Positions 8,907-16,770 of a stretch of 64,000 bases of DNA are shown piece by piece. Within the stretch, counting starts at the first letter, position 1; each line of letters begins with the position of its first letter. The notes below the pieces were generated by a model. The model was not told the DNA's origin and did no database searches. It worked only from the letters and a program-made list of their open reading frames with translations. The stretch comes from Planctomycetota bacterium. Lineage in GTDB: Bacteria; Planctomycetota; Brocadiia; SM23-32; JAKLEA01. The stretch covers positions 1 through 64,000 of the forward strand of contig JAKLEA010000017.1 in the NCBI GenBank assembly GCA_022711755.1, in the 5' to 3' direction. The position numbers and the translations under genes are program-made.

Positions 8907-10145
8907 TCAGTAACCGCGCCGCCTTTTCTCAGCCGCAAGCTCGGATTGTATGCTCTCCGCCATTCTCATGGCGGCCTGATGGCGGAAGTCTTCGGGGTCG
9001 TTGAAGAACTGGGCAATCTCGCGCAGGCGCTGGATCGCGAGCCTGTAGTCCCTGGTGTTCCACGCGGCGTAATATTGGACGTAGAGGTCCCGGTAGCGTT
9101 TCTGCCACGCCTCCGACGTCGGCGTCATGGCGTTGTTTGCCTCCACGTATTCCTTCGGTTTGGGGCTGACCGGTTCCAGTATGGCGACCGCGTCGCGATA
9201 TTTTCTGAAGGACTCCCAGGGCGAGAGCGCCAGAGCGGAATCGCCCTCGGACTTCAGCCGCGCGCTGATCTCGCGCCGCTGCGCGTCCGTCAGCTTCGGC
9301 CCGTATCGCGCCACAAGATCGTCCTCGACGCGCCCCCGCACTGAGACGAACATCCTGCACGTTTCAACGCCCCCCGCGGGGGATTTGAGGGTCAGAATCG
9401 CCTCTCCTTCGCTTAATCCGGAGACCTTCAGCATTCCGGGCCACCAGGGGTCGAATTCAGCCGTAGCCACGGCCTTGTCGCTGTTGTCCGCGACGGCCCT
9501 GTACTGATCCACCCAGACGGCGCGCTCCTGCCCGGCCTTCATGGCGACGGGGATGTTCCTGACGATGACTTCCTCGCCGACATCGTCCCGGGACATGGCG
9601 AAGAAAAGCGCCAGCAGAAAGACGCAGAAGGCGGCGACGGCGGCATAAAGTATTTTGCGCGCTTTCGGCTTGGGCGGCTGCGCGCCATTCCCCGCCGCGT
9701 TCCCGGGGTCCGAAACCGGTTCCGAAGCGGACGCCGCGTCCGACGGCATCGGTCGGACGGTTTGCGCGGTTTCACTTTCTGATGCCGCTGAGACGATGGC
9801 GTTAGCTGCGGGCGCAGACGCTGGTGATGCAACAACCGGCAGGTCGGGCAGGCATTTCACAAGGATTTCAACGTCGCCTATTGTGACAACGCACTGCTCC
9901 GGGAGGAACGCCTTCGATACGGTCTTTCCGTTCAGCTTTACCTTGTTTGCGCTTCCGGCGTCCTCAAGAATCAAGCGTCCGGCGTCCTGCCGGATGACTG
10001 CGTGACTGCGGGAAACGGAGGTCTGATCGAGGATTACGTCGTTCTCGGCAGTCCTTCCGATTTTTATAACGTCCTTCCGGAGGTTGTACTCCAACCCCTT
10101 CAGCGGGGCGCTCCGGACGACGAAGTTAATCTCGCGAGGGGGCAT
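8907..10145 (-). CDS. FHA-domain membrane protein with pilus-secretin-N-like periplasmic domain
   Basis: 412 residues. FHA domain about 1-98 with IGRTAEND, SVSRSHAVI and GSANKVKLNG. A Pro/Ala/Ser linker leads to a membrane helix (about 164-184). The following segment, about 193-272, runs 'IPVAMKAGQERAVWV ... AVATAEFD ... LKVSGLSEGEAILTLK ... CRMFVSVRGR'. This follows the pattern of the N-terminal domain of CpaC/RcpA pilus secretins (a 'G-x-x-x-x-I/V' strand, a statement that a value is at variance, then 'G-x-x-x-G-x-x-x-L' and a closing V-x-V). The last 140 residues are helical. An FHA receptor fused through a membrane helix to a secretin-type N domain would link phosphothreonine signalling to the outer channel. 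FHA call is firm; the secretin-N resemblance is by pattern only. Confidence 0.75.
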   Translation of the reverse strand: MPPREINFVVRSAPLKGLEYNLRKDVIKIGRTAENDVILDQTSVSRSHAVIRQDAGRLILEDAGSANKVKLNGKTVSKAFLPEQCVVTIGDVEILVKCLPDLPVVASPASAPAANAIVSAASESETAQTVRPMPSDAASASEPVSDPGNAAGNGAQPPKPKARKILYAAVAAFCVFLLALFFAMSRDDVGEEVIVRNIPVAMKAGQERAVWVDQYRAVADNSDKAVATAEFDPWWPGMLKVSGLSEGEAILTLKSPAGGVETCRMFVSVRGRVEDDLVARYGPKLTDAQRREISARLKSEGDSALALSPWESFRKYRDAVAILEPVSPKPKEYVEANNAMTPTSEAWQKRYRDLYVQYYAAWNTRDYRLAIQRLREIAQFFNDPEDFRHQAAMRMAESIQSELAAEKRRRGY

Positions 10146-10163
10146 TATCTATGCGGGGCGGAA

Positions 10164-10505
10164 TCAGACGATTTCCAACTGGTCGCCCTTCCGGACCTCG
10201 ATCCTCCTGAGACGGCCCGGCGGCAGCTCGATCACTGCGCGGGCCGGAAAGCAGAAAGCCACGCGCCACTTCTTCAACTCATTGATCGTTCCAAGAACCA
10301 CATTTTGTCGGTCAACCCATACCACGTCAATGGCGAAGCGCATGAAGAACATGTGTATGTTGTTGCAGGGGATTATCAGAAGCCCCGCGCCGTCCGGCAG
10401 TCCGGACCTTCCGAGCAGGCCTTTCGCGCGGCTGAGGGGATTGTCCGCGATCTCCAGGTTTTCAACCAGCGTGGCGCCGCGCGTTTTGTTAACAACTTTC
10501 TTCAT
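10164..10505 (-). CDS. DUF192 protein in the Tad operon
   Basis: 113 residues matching the DUF192 (COG1430) fold: LADNPLSRAKGLLGR, LLIIPCNNIHMFFMRFAIDVVWVD, and a C-terminal strand pair rich in R-R-I-E-V-R-K-G-D. The marker 'I-H-x-F-F-M-R-F-x-I-D-V' is the family signature. Members are small beta-rich proteins of unknown role, often near Tad/type II secretion genes. Most are exported, but this copy lacks a clear signal peptide, so it should be cytoplasmic. It sits 9 bp after tadC and 18 bp before the FHA gene, inside the operon. Confidence 0.85.
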   Translation of the reverse strand: MKKVVNKTRGATLVENLEIADNPLSRAKGLLGRSGLPDGAGLLIIPCNNIHMFFMRFAIDVVWVDRQNVVLGTINELKKWRVAFCFPARAVIELPPGRLRRIEVRKGDQLEIV

Positions 10506-10514
10506 GCAGTTTCC

Positions 10515-11459
10515 TCAACGTCCGCCGGAAACCATTGTCGTGAGCCACGTCGCCAGCATCGGGCCGAAGAGTATCAGGAACGTGGTCGGGAAGATGAAGG
10601 CGATCAGGGGGAAGAGAATTTTGACCGGCGCCTCGACGGCCTTCTGCTCCGCGCGGTTGGAGCGGTCGTTACGCATCTGGTCGGCGTGGATGCGCAGGAC
10701 GGGGCCGAGCGCCGCGCCGATTTCCTCGGCCTGGATCATGGCGGTTGCGAAGGTTCCCATCTCGGTCATCTGCACGCGGTCGGCCATGGAGCGCAACGCC
10801 TCCCTGCGCGGCTTGCCGAGCTGGATTTCGCGCATCATGGCCCCGAACTCGACGGCTAGCGCGCTTCCGGCCAGCTTCGGCACGATGCGCTCCAGCGCGG
10901 CGGTGAAATCAAGCCCCGCGCCGACGCTGAGCGTCAGGAGGTCAAGCGCGTAGGGCATCAGCCTGCGCATCTCCGTCTGGCGGCGGGCTATGCGGTCCCT
11001 GAGCCACACGATCGGATGAATGACGCCTATCGCAGCCCCGGCCACAATCGGGAACGGCTTGGCGAAGACCAGCGCGAAGACGAAGCCCATCAGCGCGTAG
11101 CCGAACACGCCAAAGAGGATGAGGCCGAAAAAGTCGTCGGCGTTCATGCTCTCCTCAAGCCCCGCGCCGTGCAGTCCGCGCCGGACCCGGGACCTGGCGG
11201 CTTCAAGGTAGGAGTATTCCCCCGCGCGCCGCGTTCCGAACCCGGCGGCGAAACCGGCCAGCGCCGCGCCGAAGAAACGCGCAAACGGCAGCAGAAGCCC
11301 CAGCAACGCCCCCGGCGGCGGCTGAAGATTGTCCCGCGCCGCAGGCGTGATGAACGCCCGGCTGTCCCTGTAAAGGCCGATCAGGAACCAGACCGCGCAC
11401 GCGACGCTTATCGCGGCGGCGGCGGGCACGGCCATCTCAATCAACGCTTCGCCTTCCAT
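10515..11459 (-). CDS. tadC: Tad pilus inner-membrane platform protein TadC
   Basis: 314 residues. Type II secretion F-domain protein of the TadC kind: N-terminal membrane helix, cytoplasmic loop, helix pair near FGLILFGVFGYALMGFVFAL, then the F domain with the hallmark 'RLMPYALDLLTLSVGAGLDF' (about 164-183) and 'AEEIGAALGPVLRIHADQMR', and a C-terminal helix (KILFPLIAFIFPTTFLILFG). TadC pairs with TadB to form the rotor or platform on which TadA drives pilin assembly. It follows tadB by 10 bp. Confidence 0.9.
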   Translation of the reverse strand: MEGEALIEMAVPAAAAISVACAVWFLIGLYRDSRAFITPAARDNLQPPPGALLGLLLPFARFFGAALAGFAAGFGTRRAGEYSYLEAARSRVRRGLHGAGLEESMNADDFFGLILFGVFGYALMGFVFALVFAKPFPIVAGAAIGVIHPIVWLRDRIARRQTEMRRLMPYALDLLTLSVGAGLDFTAALERIVPKLAGSALAVEFGAMMREIQLGKPRREALRSMADRVQMTEMGTFATAMIQAEEIGAALGPVLRIHADQMRNDRSNRAEQKAVEAPVKILFPLIAFIFPTTFLILFGPMLATWLTTMVSGGR

Positions 11460-11469
11460 GCGTATGCCT

Positions 11470-12333
11470 TCAAACCTCGATGTTGACGATCCGGTAAATG
11501 GTCCACATTCCCAACACGATCATCAGCGCGACCAATCCGCAGATCATCCAGCCCGCCGGGGTCGCATAAAGCGGCCTGATGTAGTTGGGGCTGATGACGT
11601 TGAGGGCGACGCCCAGTATCGGGGGTATGCAGCAGATGACGATGCCCTGCAGCTTGCCCTGGGAGCTCAGCGCCCTGACCTTGCCCTCGATGCGATGCCG
11701 CTCGCGGACCATGTAGGCGATGTTGTCGAAAATGTCCGCGAGATTCCCGCCGACGTCCCTCGCGATGAGTATCGAGGTGACCACCAGGTCCAGGTCCTGC
11801 CCCGGCATCCGCTTTAGCAGATGGTCCAGCGCCTCTTCCATCGGAACGCCGACCTGCATTTCCTGCGAGGTTATCCGCATCTCCTGCCGCATGGGGTCCG
11901 GCATCTCCGTTGCCAGCACGCCGATGGCCTGTTGAAGGCTGAGTCCGGCCTTGAGCGAGTTTGCCAGGCTCAGAAGCCCGTCAACCAACTGCCGGTCGAA
12001 CTTGCGGTCCCTGTTGCGCTTCATCCACCAGAGGACGAGCCTCGGTATCGCCAGCGCGGGAATTGCGAAAATCATGCTGACGAGGGCGTTGCCGAAGAAT
12101 GACAGGAACACCAGCGCGGCGCAGAGGAAGCAGACGCCGGAAAGGTAGACGACGTGCTGCGGGGGGAGGGAGATATAGATCGCGTCCAGCGAGCGCTCAG
12201 CGTCGGCCAGATATCGCTCCTCGTAGCTGCGCCTGGCGTAGCGGAACATCTGGACGCCCAGGCCGGAGACGATTGCGGCGCACGCGAAGGCCGCCGAGCA
12301 CGTCAGAATTTCCAGTATCAGCGTCGGGTTCAT
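11470..12333 (-). CDS. tadB: Tad pilus inner-membrane platform protein TadB
   Basis: 287 residues with membrane helices near the N-terminus (SAAFACAAIVSGLGVQMF), mid-protein (VYLSGVCFLCAALVFLSFF and a second pair) and C-terminus. F-domain signature 'LVDGLLSLANSLKAGLSLQQAI' and 'RDVGGNLADIFDNIAYMVRER' are typical of TadB. It lies between the FHA-TadA ATPase (15 bp upstream) and tadC (10 bp downstream), the usual tadA-B-C order. Confidence 0.9.
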   Translation of the reverse strand: MNPTLILEILTCSAAFACAAIVSGLGVQMFRYARRSYEERYLADAERSLDAIYISLPPQHVVYLSGVCFLCAALVFLSFFGNALVSMIFAIPALAIPRLVLWWMKRNRDRKFDRQLVDGLLSLANSLKAGLSLQQAIGVLATEMPDPMRQEMRITSQEMQVGVPMEEALDHLLKRMPGQDLDLVVTSILIARDVGGNLADIFDNIAYMVRERHRIEGKVRALSSQGKLQGIVICCIPPILGVALNVISPNYIRPLYATPAGWMICGLVALMIVLGMWTIYRIVNIEV

Positions 12334-12348
12334 CGCGGTCGGCTCCGC

Positions 12349-14025
12349 CTACTCCTTCGGAAGGGATTCTCTGCGCTGGGGCGGCGCGACGCGCGCCGGC
12401 TGGAAGATCGTGTAATCCACCGGCAGCCCGCGCTCCTTCCACTCCTCGGCGAACGTGGGGACGTTGCCGGTCGTGACGAACTCGCCGATCACCGCGCCGT
12501 CGTCCCGGAACCCGGTTTGTCTGAAGACGTAAATGTCCTGCGTCTTGAACGTGTCGCCCTCCATGCCGGTCAATTCCGTAATGGACGTGACCTTTCTGGA
12601 ACCGTCGCTCAGGCGGGCCGTCTGGACGATTATGTCAATGGCGGCGCTGATCTGCTCGCGGATGGCGCGGGAGGGCAGTTCCATGCCGGCCATGAGGACA
12701 AGGGTCTCCAGGCGCGAGAGCGCGTCTCGCGAGCTGTTTGCGTGAATGGTCGTCAGGGAGCCGTCGTGCCCGGTGTTCATGGCCTGGAGCATGTCCAGCG
12801 CCTCGCCGCCGCGCGCCTCGCCGACGATGATCCTGTCCGGCCTCATGCGCAGGGCGTTTATGACCAGCTTGCGGATCGGTATCGCCCCTTCCCCCTCGAT
12901 GTTCGGCGGCTTGGCCTCCAGGGAAACCACGTGCTCCTGCCCGAGCTTCAACTCCGCCGCGTCCTCGATTGAGACGATGCGCTCCCTGTCCGGGATGAAA
13001 CTGGAGAGGACGTTCAGCAGCGTCGTCTTTCCGGAGCCGGTCCCGCCGGAGATTATGCAATTCTTGCGGTACTGCACGCAGTGGCGCAGGAACTGCGCCA
13101 TAATCTGATTCATCGTGCCGAAGGACAGCAGGTCGTCCACCTTGAAGGGGTCGGCGCTGAACTTTCTGATTGTCAGCGTCGGCCCCGTCAGCGCCAGCGG
13201 GGCGATGATCGCGTTCACGCGGGAGCCGTCCGCCAGGCGCGCGTCAACCATCGGGCTTGATTCGTCAATGCGCCGCCCGATCGGGGCGATGATGCGCCGG
13301 ATGACGTTGACCACCTGGTAGTTGTCCGTGAAACGCTTGTCCGAGCGGACGATTTTGCCCTTGCGCTCGATGTAAATCTTGTCCCAGGAGTTGACCATGA
13401 TTTCATCAATCTCGGGATCGGCCAGCAGGTCTTCCAGCGGGCCGAGGCCGAGCGCCTCGTCCAGGACGTCCTTGATGAGGCGCTCGCGGTCAATTCTGCG
13501 CGGGATTTCGGATTCTATCCCGGCGACGATCTTCCTGACGGCGTCCCCGGTCTTGCGGCGGATTTCATCCGGGGAATGCTGGGACAGGTCCGTGCGTCGC
13601 AGGTCAAGCTCCCGAAGCAGCCCCTCGTGAATGCGCCTGCGGAGTTTGACGGCCTCCATCTCCTCGGACGTCATCCGGGCGGCGTCCTGCCTGGCCGAGC
13701 CGGGTTGGACGGTCGCCTCCGCCTTCTCCAACGCTCCGGCGAAGTAAGTAATCCTGTAGGGGCCGACGCGGAAGGTTTCCCCATCCTTGAGGGCGATTTC
13801 GCCGCAGACCCTCTCGGAGCCTATGAACGTCCCGTTCCGGCTGTCCAGATCGCGCAGACGGCATCCCCCCCCCGCGTCCGGGATGAGCGTCACGTGCTCG
13901 CGGGAGATGAGTTCCCCGGAAAGACAAAGGTCATTGCGCCGGAGCTTGCCGATGCTGAATGGCGCGCCGGTCAGGGGGAGCTTCCTGACGCCGCCGTCCG
14001 GGTCTGTCAAAGCAATGTATGGCAT
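12349..14025 (-). CDS. tadA: FHA-TadA (CpaF) pilus assembly ATPase
   Basis: 558 residues: an extra N-terminal FHA domain (about 1-95; LISREHVTL, DSRNGTFIG) fused to a complete TadA/CpaF secretion ATPase (about 120-540). Visible ATPase motifs: Walker A GGTGSGKTT (327-335), the Asp box VSIEDAAELKL, Walker B-region RIIVGEARGGEALDML, and the His box region TGHDGSLTTIHAN. The N-domain carries EIDEIMVNSWDKIYIERKGK. The ATPase powers Flp pilin polymerisation at the inner membrane. Plain CpaF lacks the FHA part, so activity may answer to threonine phosphorylation; note the FHA begins IGKLRRND where IGR is usual. The ATPase call is certain, the regulatory role inferred. Confidence 0.94.
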   Translation of the reverse strand: MPYIALTDPDGGVRKLPLTGAPFSIGKLRRNDLCLSGELISREHVTLIPDAGGGCRLRDLDSRNGTFIGSERVCGEIALKDGETFRVGPYRITYFAGALEKAEATVQPGSARQDAARMTSEEMEAVKLRRRIHEGLLRELDLRRTDLSQHSPDEIRRKTGDAVRKIVAGIESEIPRRIDRERLIKDVLDEALGLGPLEDLLADPEIDEIMVNSWDKIYIERKGKIVRSDKRFTDNYQVVNVIRRIIAPIGRRIDESSPMVDARLADGSRVNAIIAPLALTGPTLTIRKFSADPFKVDDLLSFGTMNQIMAQFLRHCVQYRKNCIISGGTGSGKTTLLNVLSSFIPDRERIVSIEDAAELKLGQEHVVSLEAKPPNIEGEGAIPIRKLVINALRMRPDRIIVGEARGGEALDMLQAMNTGHDGSLTTIHANSSRDALSRLETLVLMAGMELPSRAIREQISAAIDIIVQTARLSDGSRKVTSITELTGMEGDTFKTQDIYVFRQTGFRDDGAVIGEFVTTGNVPTFAEEWKERGLPVDYTIFQPARVAPPQRRESLPKE

Positions 14026-14051
14026 GGCGTTGCGCGAATCCGGGATTCGCC

Positions 14052-14846
14052 TTACGGCTCCTTGATCAGTTCCTTCATCTCCGCAGCCGCGCGGGAACGG
14101 CGCCTGGCCTCGGCTTCCGCCGCCAGCTTGAGGGCGTTAGAGATGCTGACATCAACGATGTCCGGCGCCGGTTTGTTGTCCAGCGCATGGCGTTTGGCCA
14201 GCACGAGCTTTCCCTGCGAATGCAGGAAGATGATGATCCCCGCCTCCTCCGGCGTGAGCGCGAAGGTGACGGTCGTGTAACTGCGTCCGGACTGCCGCGC
14301 GATTATCACGTCGCTCGTCTGGCTGTCCGTGGCCAGGATGGTGACGTTGGAGAGCACGCGGACGGTCTTCAGATTCTCGGCCCGCTTCTCGCCCGTGGCT
14401 GTGACCGTCGCGTAGATATCCACTCTGTCCCCGGGGCGCAGAAGGCCTGCAACACCTGAAACCGAGTCAACATTGATGGTTACGGCCCGCTCGCCGATCT
14501 TCAGGTCGGGCGAGACGGAAGTCTCCTGCTCCGGCTTCATGATGTGCCACCACATTACGTGGCTGCCGCGGCTGATGTCCCGCTGGGCGACCTGATCGGC
14601 GAGCGCCTGGCTTTGCGCCCATGTGACGTAGTTCTCGTTGAAGAGCGACGCCGCAACCTCGCCCTTCTCCAGGTGAGCCTCCGGCTTGATCTTCTCGCCC
14701 TTGCGGATCGGCGCGCGCGCCTTGACGACCTCGACGGAGGCAAGCTGCCTGTCTGCTGCGCTGGTCTTCTTTCGGATGATCCTGTGGACTCCGAGGGCGG
14801 CGATTATTCCCATCGCGATCGCCACTACGAGGGCAAGATTTTTCAA
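14052..14846 (-). CDS. cpaB: Flp pilus assembly protein CpaB/RcpC
   Basis: 264 residues. N-terminal membrane helix (about 3-20), then a SAF domain (VEVVKARAPIRKGEKI, about 38-53, to RDISRGSHVMW) and the CpaB/RcpC signature 'RAVTINVDSVSGVAGLLRPGDRVDIYAT'. CpaB is a periplasmic partner that in other Tad systems works with the secretin and may bind peptidoglycan. The start is TTG (14844-14846) with GGAG seven bases upstream, overlapping the previous stop as TTGA, so it is translationally coupled to the gene before it. Confidence 0.9.
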   Translation of the reverse strand: MKNLALVVAIAMGIIAALGVHRIIRKKTSAADRQLASVEVVKARAPIRKGEKIKPEAHLEKGEVAASLFNENYVTWAQSQALADQVAQRDISRGSHVMWWHIMKPEQETSVSPDLKIGERAVTINVDSVSGVAGLLRPGDRVDIYATVTATGEKRAENLKTVRVLSNVTILATDSQTSDVIIARQSGRSYTTVTFALTPEEAGIIIFLHSQGKLVLAKRHALDNKPAPDIVDVSISNALKLAAEAEARRRSRAAAEMKELIKEP

Positions 14847-15640
14847 GTTTTGTCTCCCGGCTTTGGCGCGGCGTTGTCCGGGGCGTCCCCGTTGCGGGAC
14901 GTGAATATCCAGACCGTCCGCCGTCCGTCCTCCCTTTCAGACGTGTTCACTATACTCACCATGCCCCGGCCGGCGAAGCACAAAACGCGCCCTTCGCGCA
15001 TGGATTCGTCCATCCGGCGCGTCATCCCATCGTCGTAACGCCAGCCCAGCTGCGGCATCCGGGACATGTAAAAATCGCCAATCTCGTCCGAAGTCGCGGC
15101 GCTTTCGTAAAGCCTGATGTTCGTTCCGGACTGAGAGCGTCCGGCGACATTGAATTGCGGTTTTGAGTTCGGCGGCGCGGGAACCCCGTCGTCCACCCCT
15201 TCCGTAACGTCTCCGGCGCCGGCGGAGGAAGACACCACAACGAACCGGCTGCCGCCCCCCGGCGCGGGGGACGCGCGAACCAGAACGCCTCCCGAAGCCG
15301 TCTCCGGGAAGACAGCGAACGCGCTCCCGTCAGCGGAAACGCCGGAACGCGAGGCCGGACCGAGAAGGGCGACGTGCCGCTCGCAGACCTCTACGGGTTC
15401 AGCGGAGCAGGCAAACAGCGCGATCCGCTGAATCCCGCCGTTGACCTCGTACGAACGCTCGGTCAGAAGTTCCGCCCCGGCAATGACCGGAAGCTCCGAA
15501 GCTCCGAACCAACGCTCCAAATGCCCCCGCCCGGCCAGGGCCGTTCCGATGAACGTCGCCATGAACGCGATCATGCCGACCGCAAGGCATCGCGCCGCGT
15601 TCCGCATGAAGTCGTTTCTCCCCGCTATCGGCGAGTCCAT
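14843..15640 (-). CDS. Single-pass membrane protein of unknown function in the Tad operon
   Basis: 265 residues, not recognised. An N-terminal membrane helix (CLAVGMIAFMATFIGTAL, about 18-35) is followed by two similar halves: each has a short strand pair and a helix with a phrase of the type 'R-I-A-L-F/ I-R-L-Y-E-S ... V-x-x-F/H-Y-x-x-x-M/L-x-x-x-G-W' (residues about 65-95 and 180-205). The two halves are joined by a Gly/Ser/Pro-rich linker. It could be a periplasmic pseudopilin-like or PilO-like factor. Start at 15640 abuts the previous stop (GGAG five bases before); an alternative ATG at 15607 is also served by GGAG. Position between a TadE-like gene and cpaB ties it to pilus assembly. Confidence 0.7.
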   Translation of the reverse strand: MDSPIAGRNDFMRNAARCLAVGMIAFMATFIGTALAGRGHLERWFGASELPVIAGAELLTERSYEVNGGIQRIALFACSAEPVEVCERHVALLGPASRSGVSADGSAFAVFPETASGGVLVRASPAPGGGSRFVVVSSSAGAGDVTEGVDDGVPAPPNSKPQFNVAGRSQSGTNIRLYESAATSDEIGDFYMSRMPQLGWRYDDGMTRRMDESMREGRVLCFAGRGMVSIVNTSEREDGRRTVWIFTSRNGDAPDNAAPKPGDKT

Positions 15641-16690
15641 CTACGGCTCCGCGTCCGTCAGGCTCTGCCCCGGTTTGCCGGGGACGGCGAAATTCTCCAC
15701 GCCCACGTTGCTTATCGAGTCAGGCGATGGACCGAAATTGGAAAGGTTGACATCCACGCCGTCAACCCTCCACCGGAAAAGCTCCGGGGCTGAATTCTCA
15801 ATGTCGTAAAGCAGGTAATCGGACACGCGCCTGCCCGTCGGGCATCTGACGTAACCCGGCGCGACGCCGTTCGCGGACTCCGCCTCGGTCAACTCGCCCG
15901 GGGCGGAGTCAATCGTCTGAAGGTTCACAGTCAGAACGTCGTCAACCTGGTTCATGTCCTCCCCGGAAGTCGGCTCGCGGTCCAGGACGTCCAGCAGGCC
16001 GGATTCGTAGTCGTAGCGCAGTCCGACCGCCGCGTCCAGCATCCACGGCTCCCCGGAATGCAACGGGCCGTTGAGAATCTTCTGAATGGCGACGACGTAA
16101 TCCGTCGGGTTGTTGGGGTCCATCGAGCCGATGATGCTGATCTCCTGTCCGGCAGTGACTGATTCCGGAATGACGATCTCGAAGACCTTCACTATGCCCG
16201 ATTCGAAGGACGACGTGTCGTCGGGATCAACAACTCTCGGGGACTTGAGATACTGCGAGACGGAGTCCCCCTCCTGAATAATGCCGGCGACCATGACGCC
16301 GTTCTCCATCCGCATGGTCTGATGCAGTTCGCCGATGGCCATGGCAAAGAACATCGCCTGAAGATCGCGCGTCATGTCCTCCGCCCCCGGGCCGTCCGCG
16401 GTGAACTGCGGCGCGGGACGGTATCCGGAGGTTGAGAACTCCAGCGCCGGGGTCCCTCCGCCCAGCGTTCCGGGGAAATACGTGGCGATCTCATCCTCGG
16501 GAACGTCCTCCGGGAGCCATGACGCCTGCATGGCGGCGACGTGCGCTCCCGTCCGGGCAAGCCCGAATTCGCCCAGCACGACGACCATGAGCAGGAGCGG
16601 CGTATAGACGAAGATGCTCAGAAGCGCAGTCTCAAGAAGGGCGTTGCCGGGCGAATGTCTGCTGATCCCGGCGCGGCGGCGCAAATCCAT
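15641..16690 (-). CDS. Second TadE-like pseudopilin with long extracytoplasmic domain
   Basis: About 350 residues from ATG at 16690. The N-terminus, MDLRRRAGISRHSPGN then ALLETALLSIF, has the TadE-type pattern: basic leader, an E in 'LLETA' five residues into a hydrophobic stretch, and a membrane helix (VYTPLLLMVVVLGEFGLARTG). The rest is soluble and unassigned. An upstream in-frame ATG at 16762 (MNKAQTSR) and a longer reading to 16915 exist, but the latter would overlap the preceding gene by 145 bp, and the former would translate through a palindromic repeat at 16720-16738, so I favour 16690. Minor pseudopilin role inferred from the helix pattern and location. Confidence 0.7.
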   Translation of the reverse strand: MDLRRRAGISRHSPGNALLETALLSIFVYTPLLLMVVVLGEFGLARTGAHVAAMQASWLPEDVPEDEIATYFPGTLGGGTPALEFSTSGYRPAPQFTADGPGAEDMTRDLQAMFFAMAIGELHQTMRMENGVMVAGIIQEGDSVSQYLKSPRVVDPDDTSSFESGIVKVFEIVIPESVTAGQEISIIGSMDPNNPTDYVVAIQKILNGPLHSGEPWMLDAAVGLRYDYESGLLDVLDREPTSGEDMNQVDDVLTVNLQTIDSAPGELTEAESANGVAPGYVRCPTGRRVSDYLLYDIENSAPELFRWRVDGVDVNLSNFGPSPDSISNVGVENFAVPGKPGQSLTDAEP

Positions 16691-16719
16691 GCGGGAAAGG
16701 AAATACGGATTGGGTCCGC

Positions 16720-16738
16720 GTGGGTTCGGAGAACCCAC
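16720..16738. repeat. REP-like palindrome in the 80-bp gap of the Tad operon
   Basis: GTGGGTTC-gga-GAACCCAC is a perfect 8-bp inverted repeat with a 3-base loop. The minus-strand context GTAGGGTGGGTTCTCCG is like short extragenic palindromes scattered in many bacterial genomes. It sits between the TadG-like gene and the second TadE-like gene, where it could shape mRNA decay or ratio. No second copy was seen in this window. Confidence 0.6.
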
Positions 16739-16770
16739 CCTACTTGTTTGCGCCTTATTCATACATGCTC

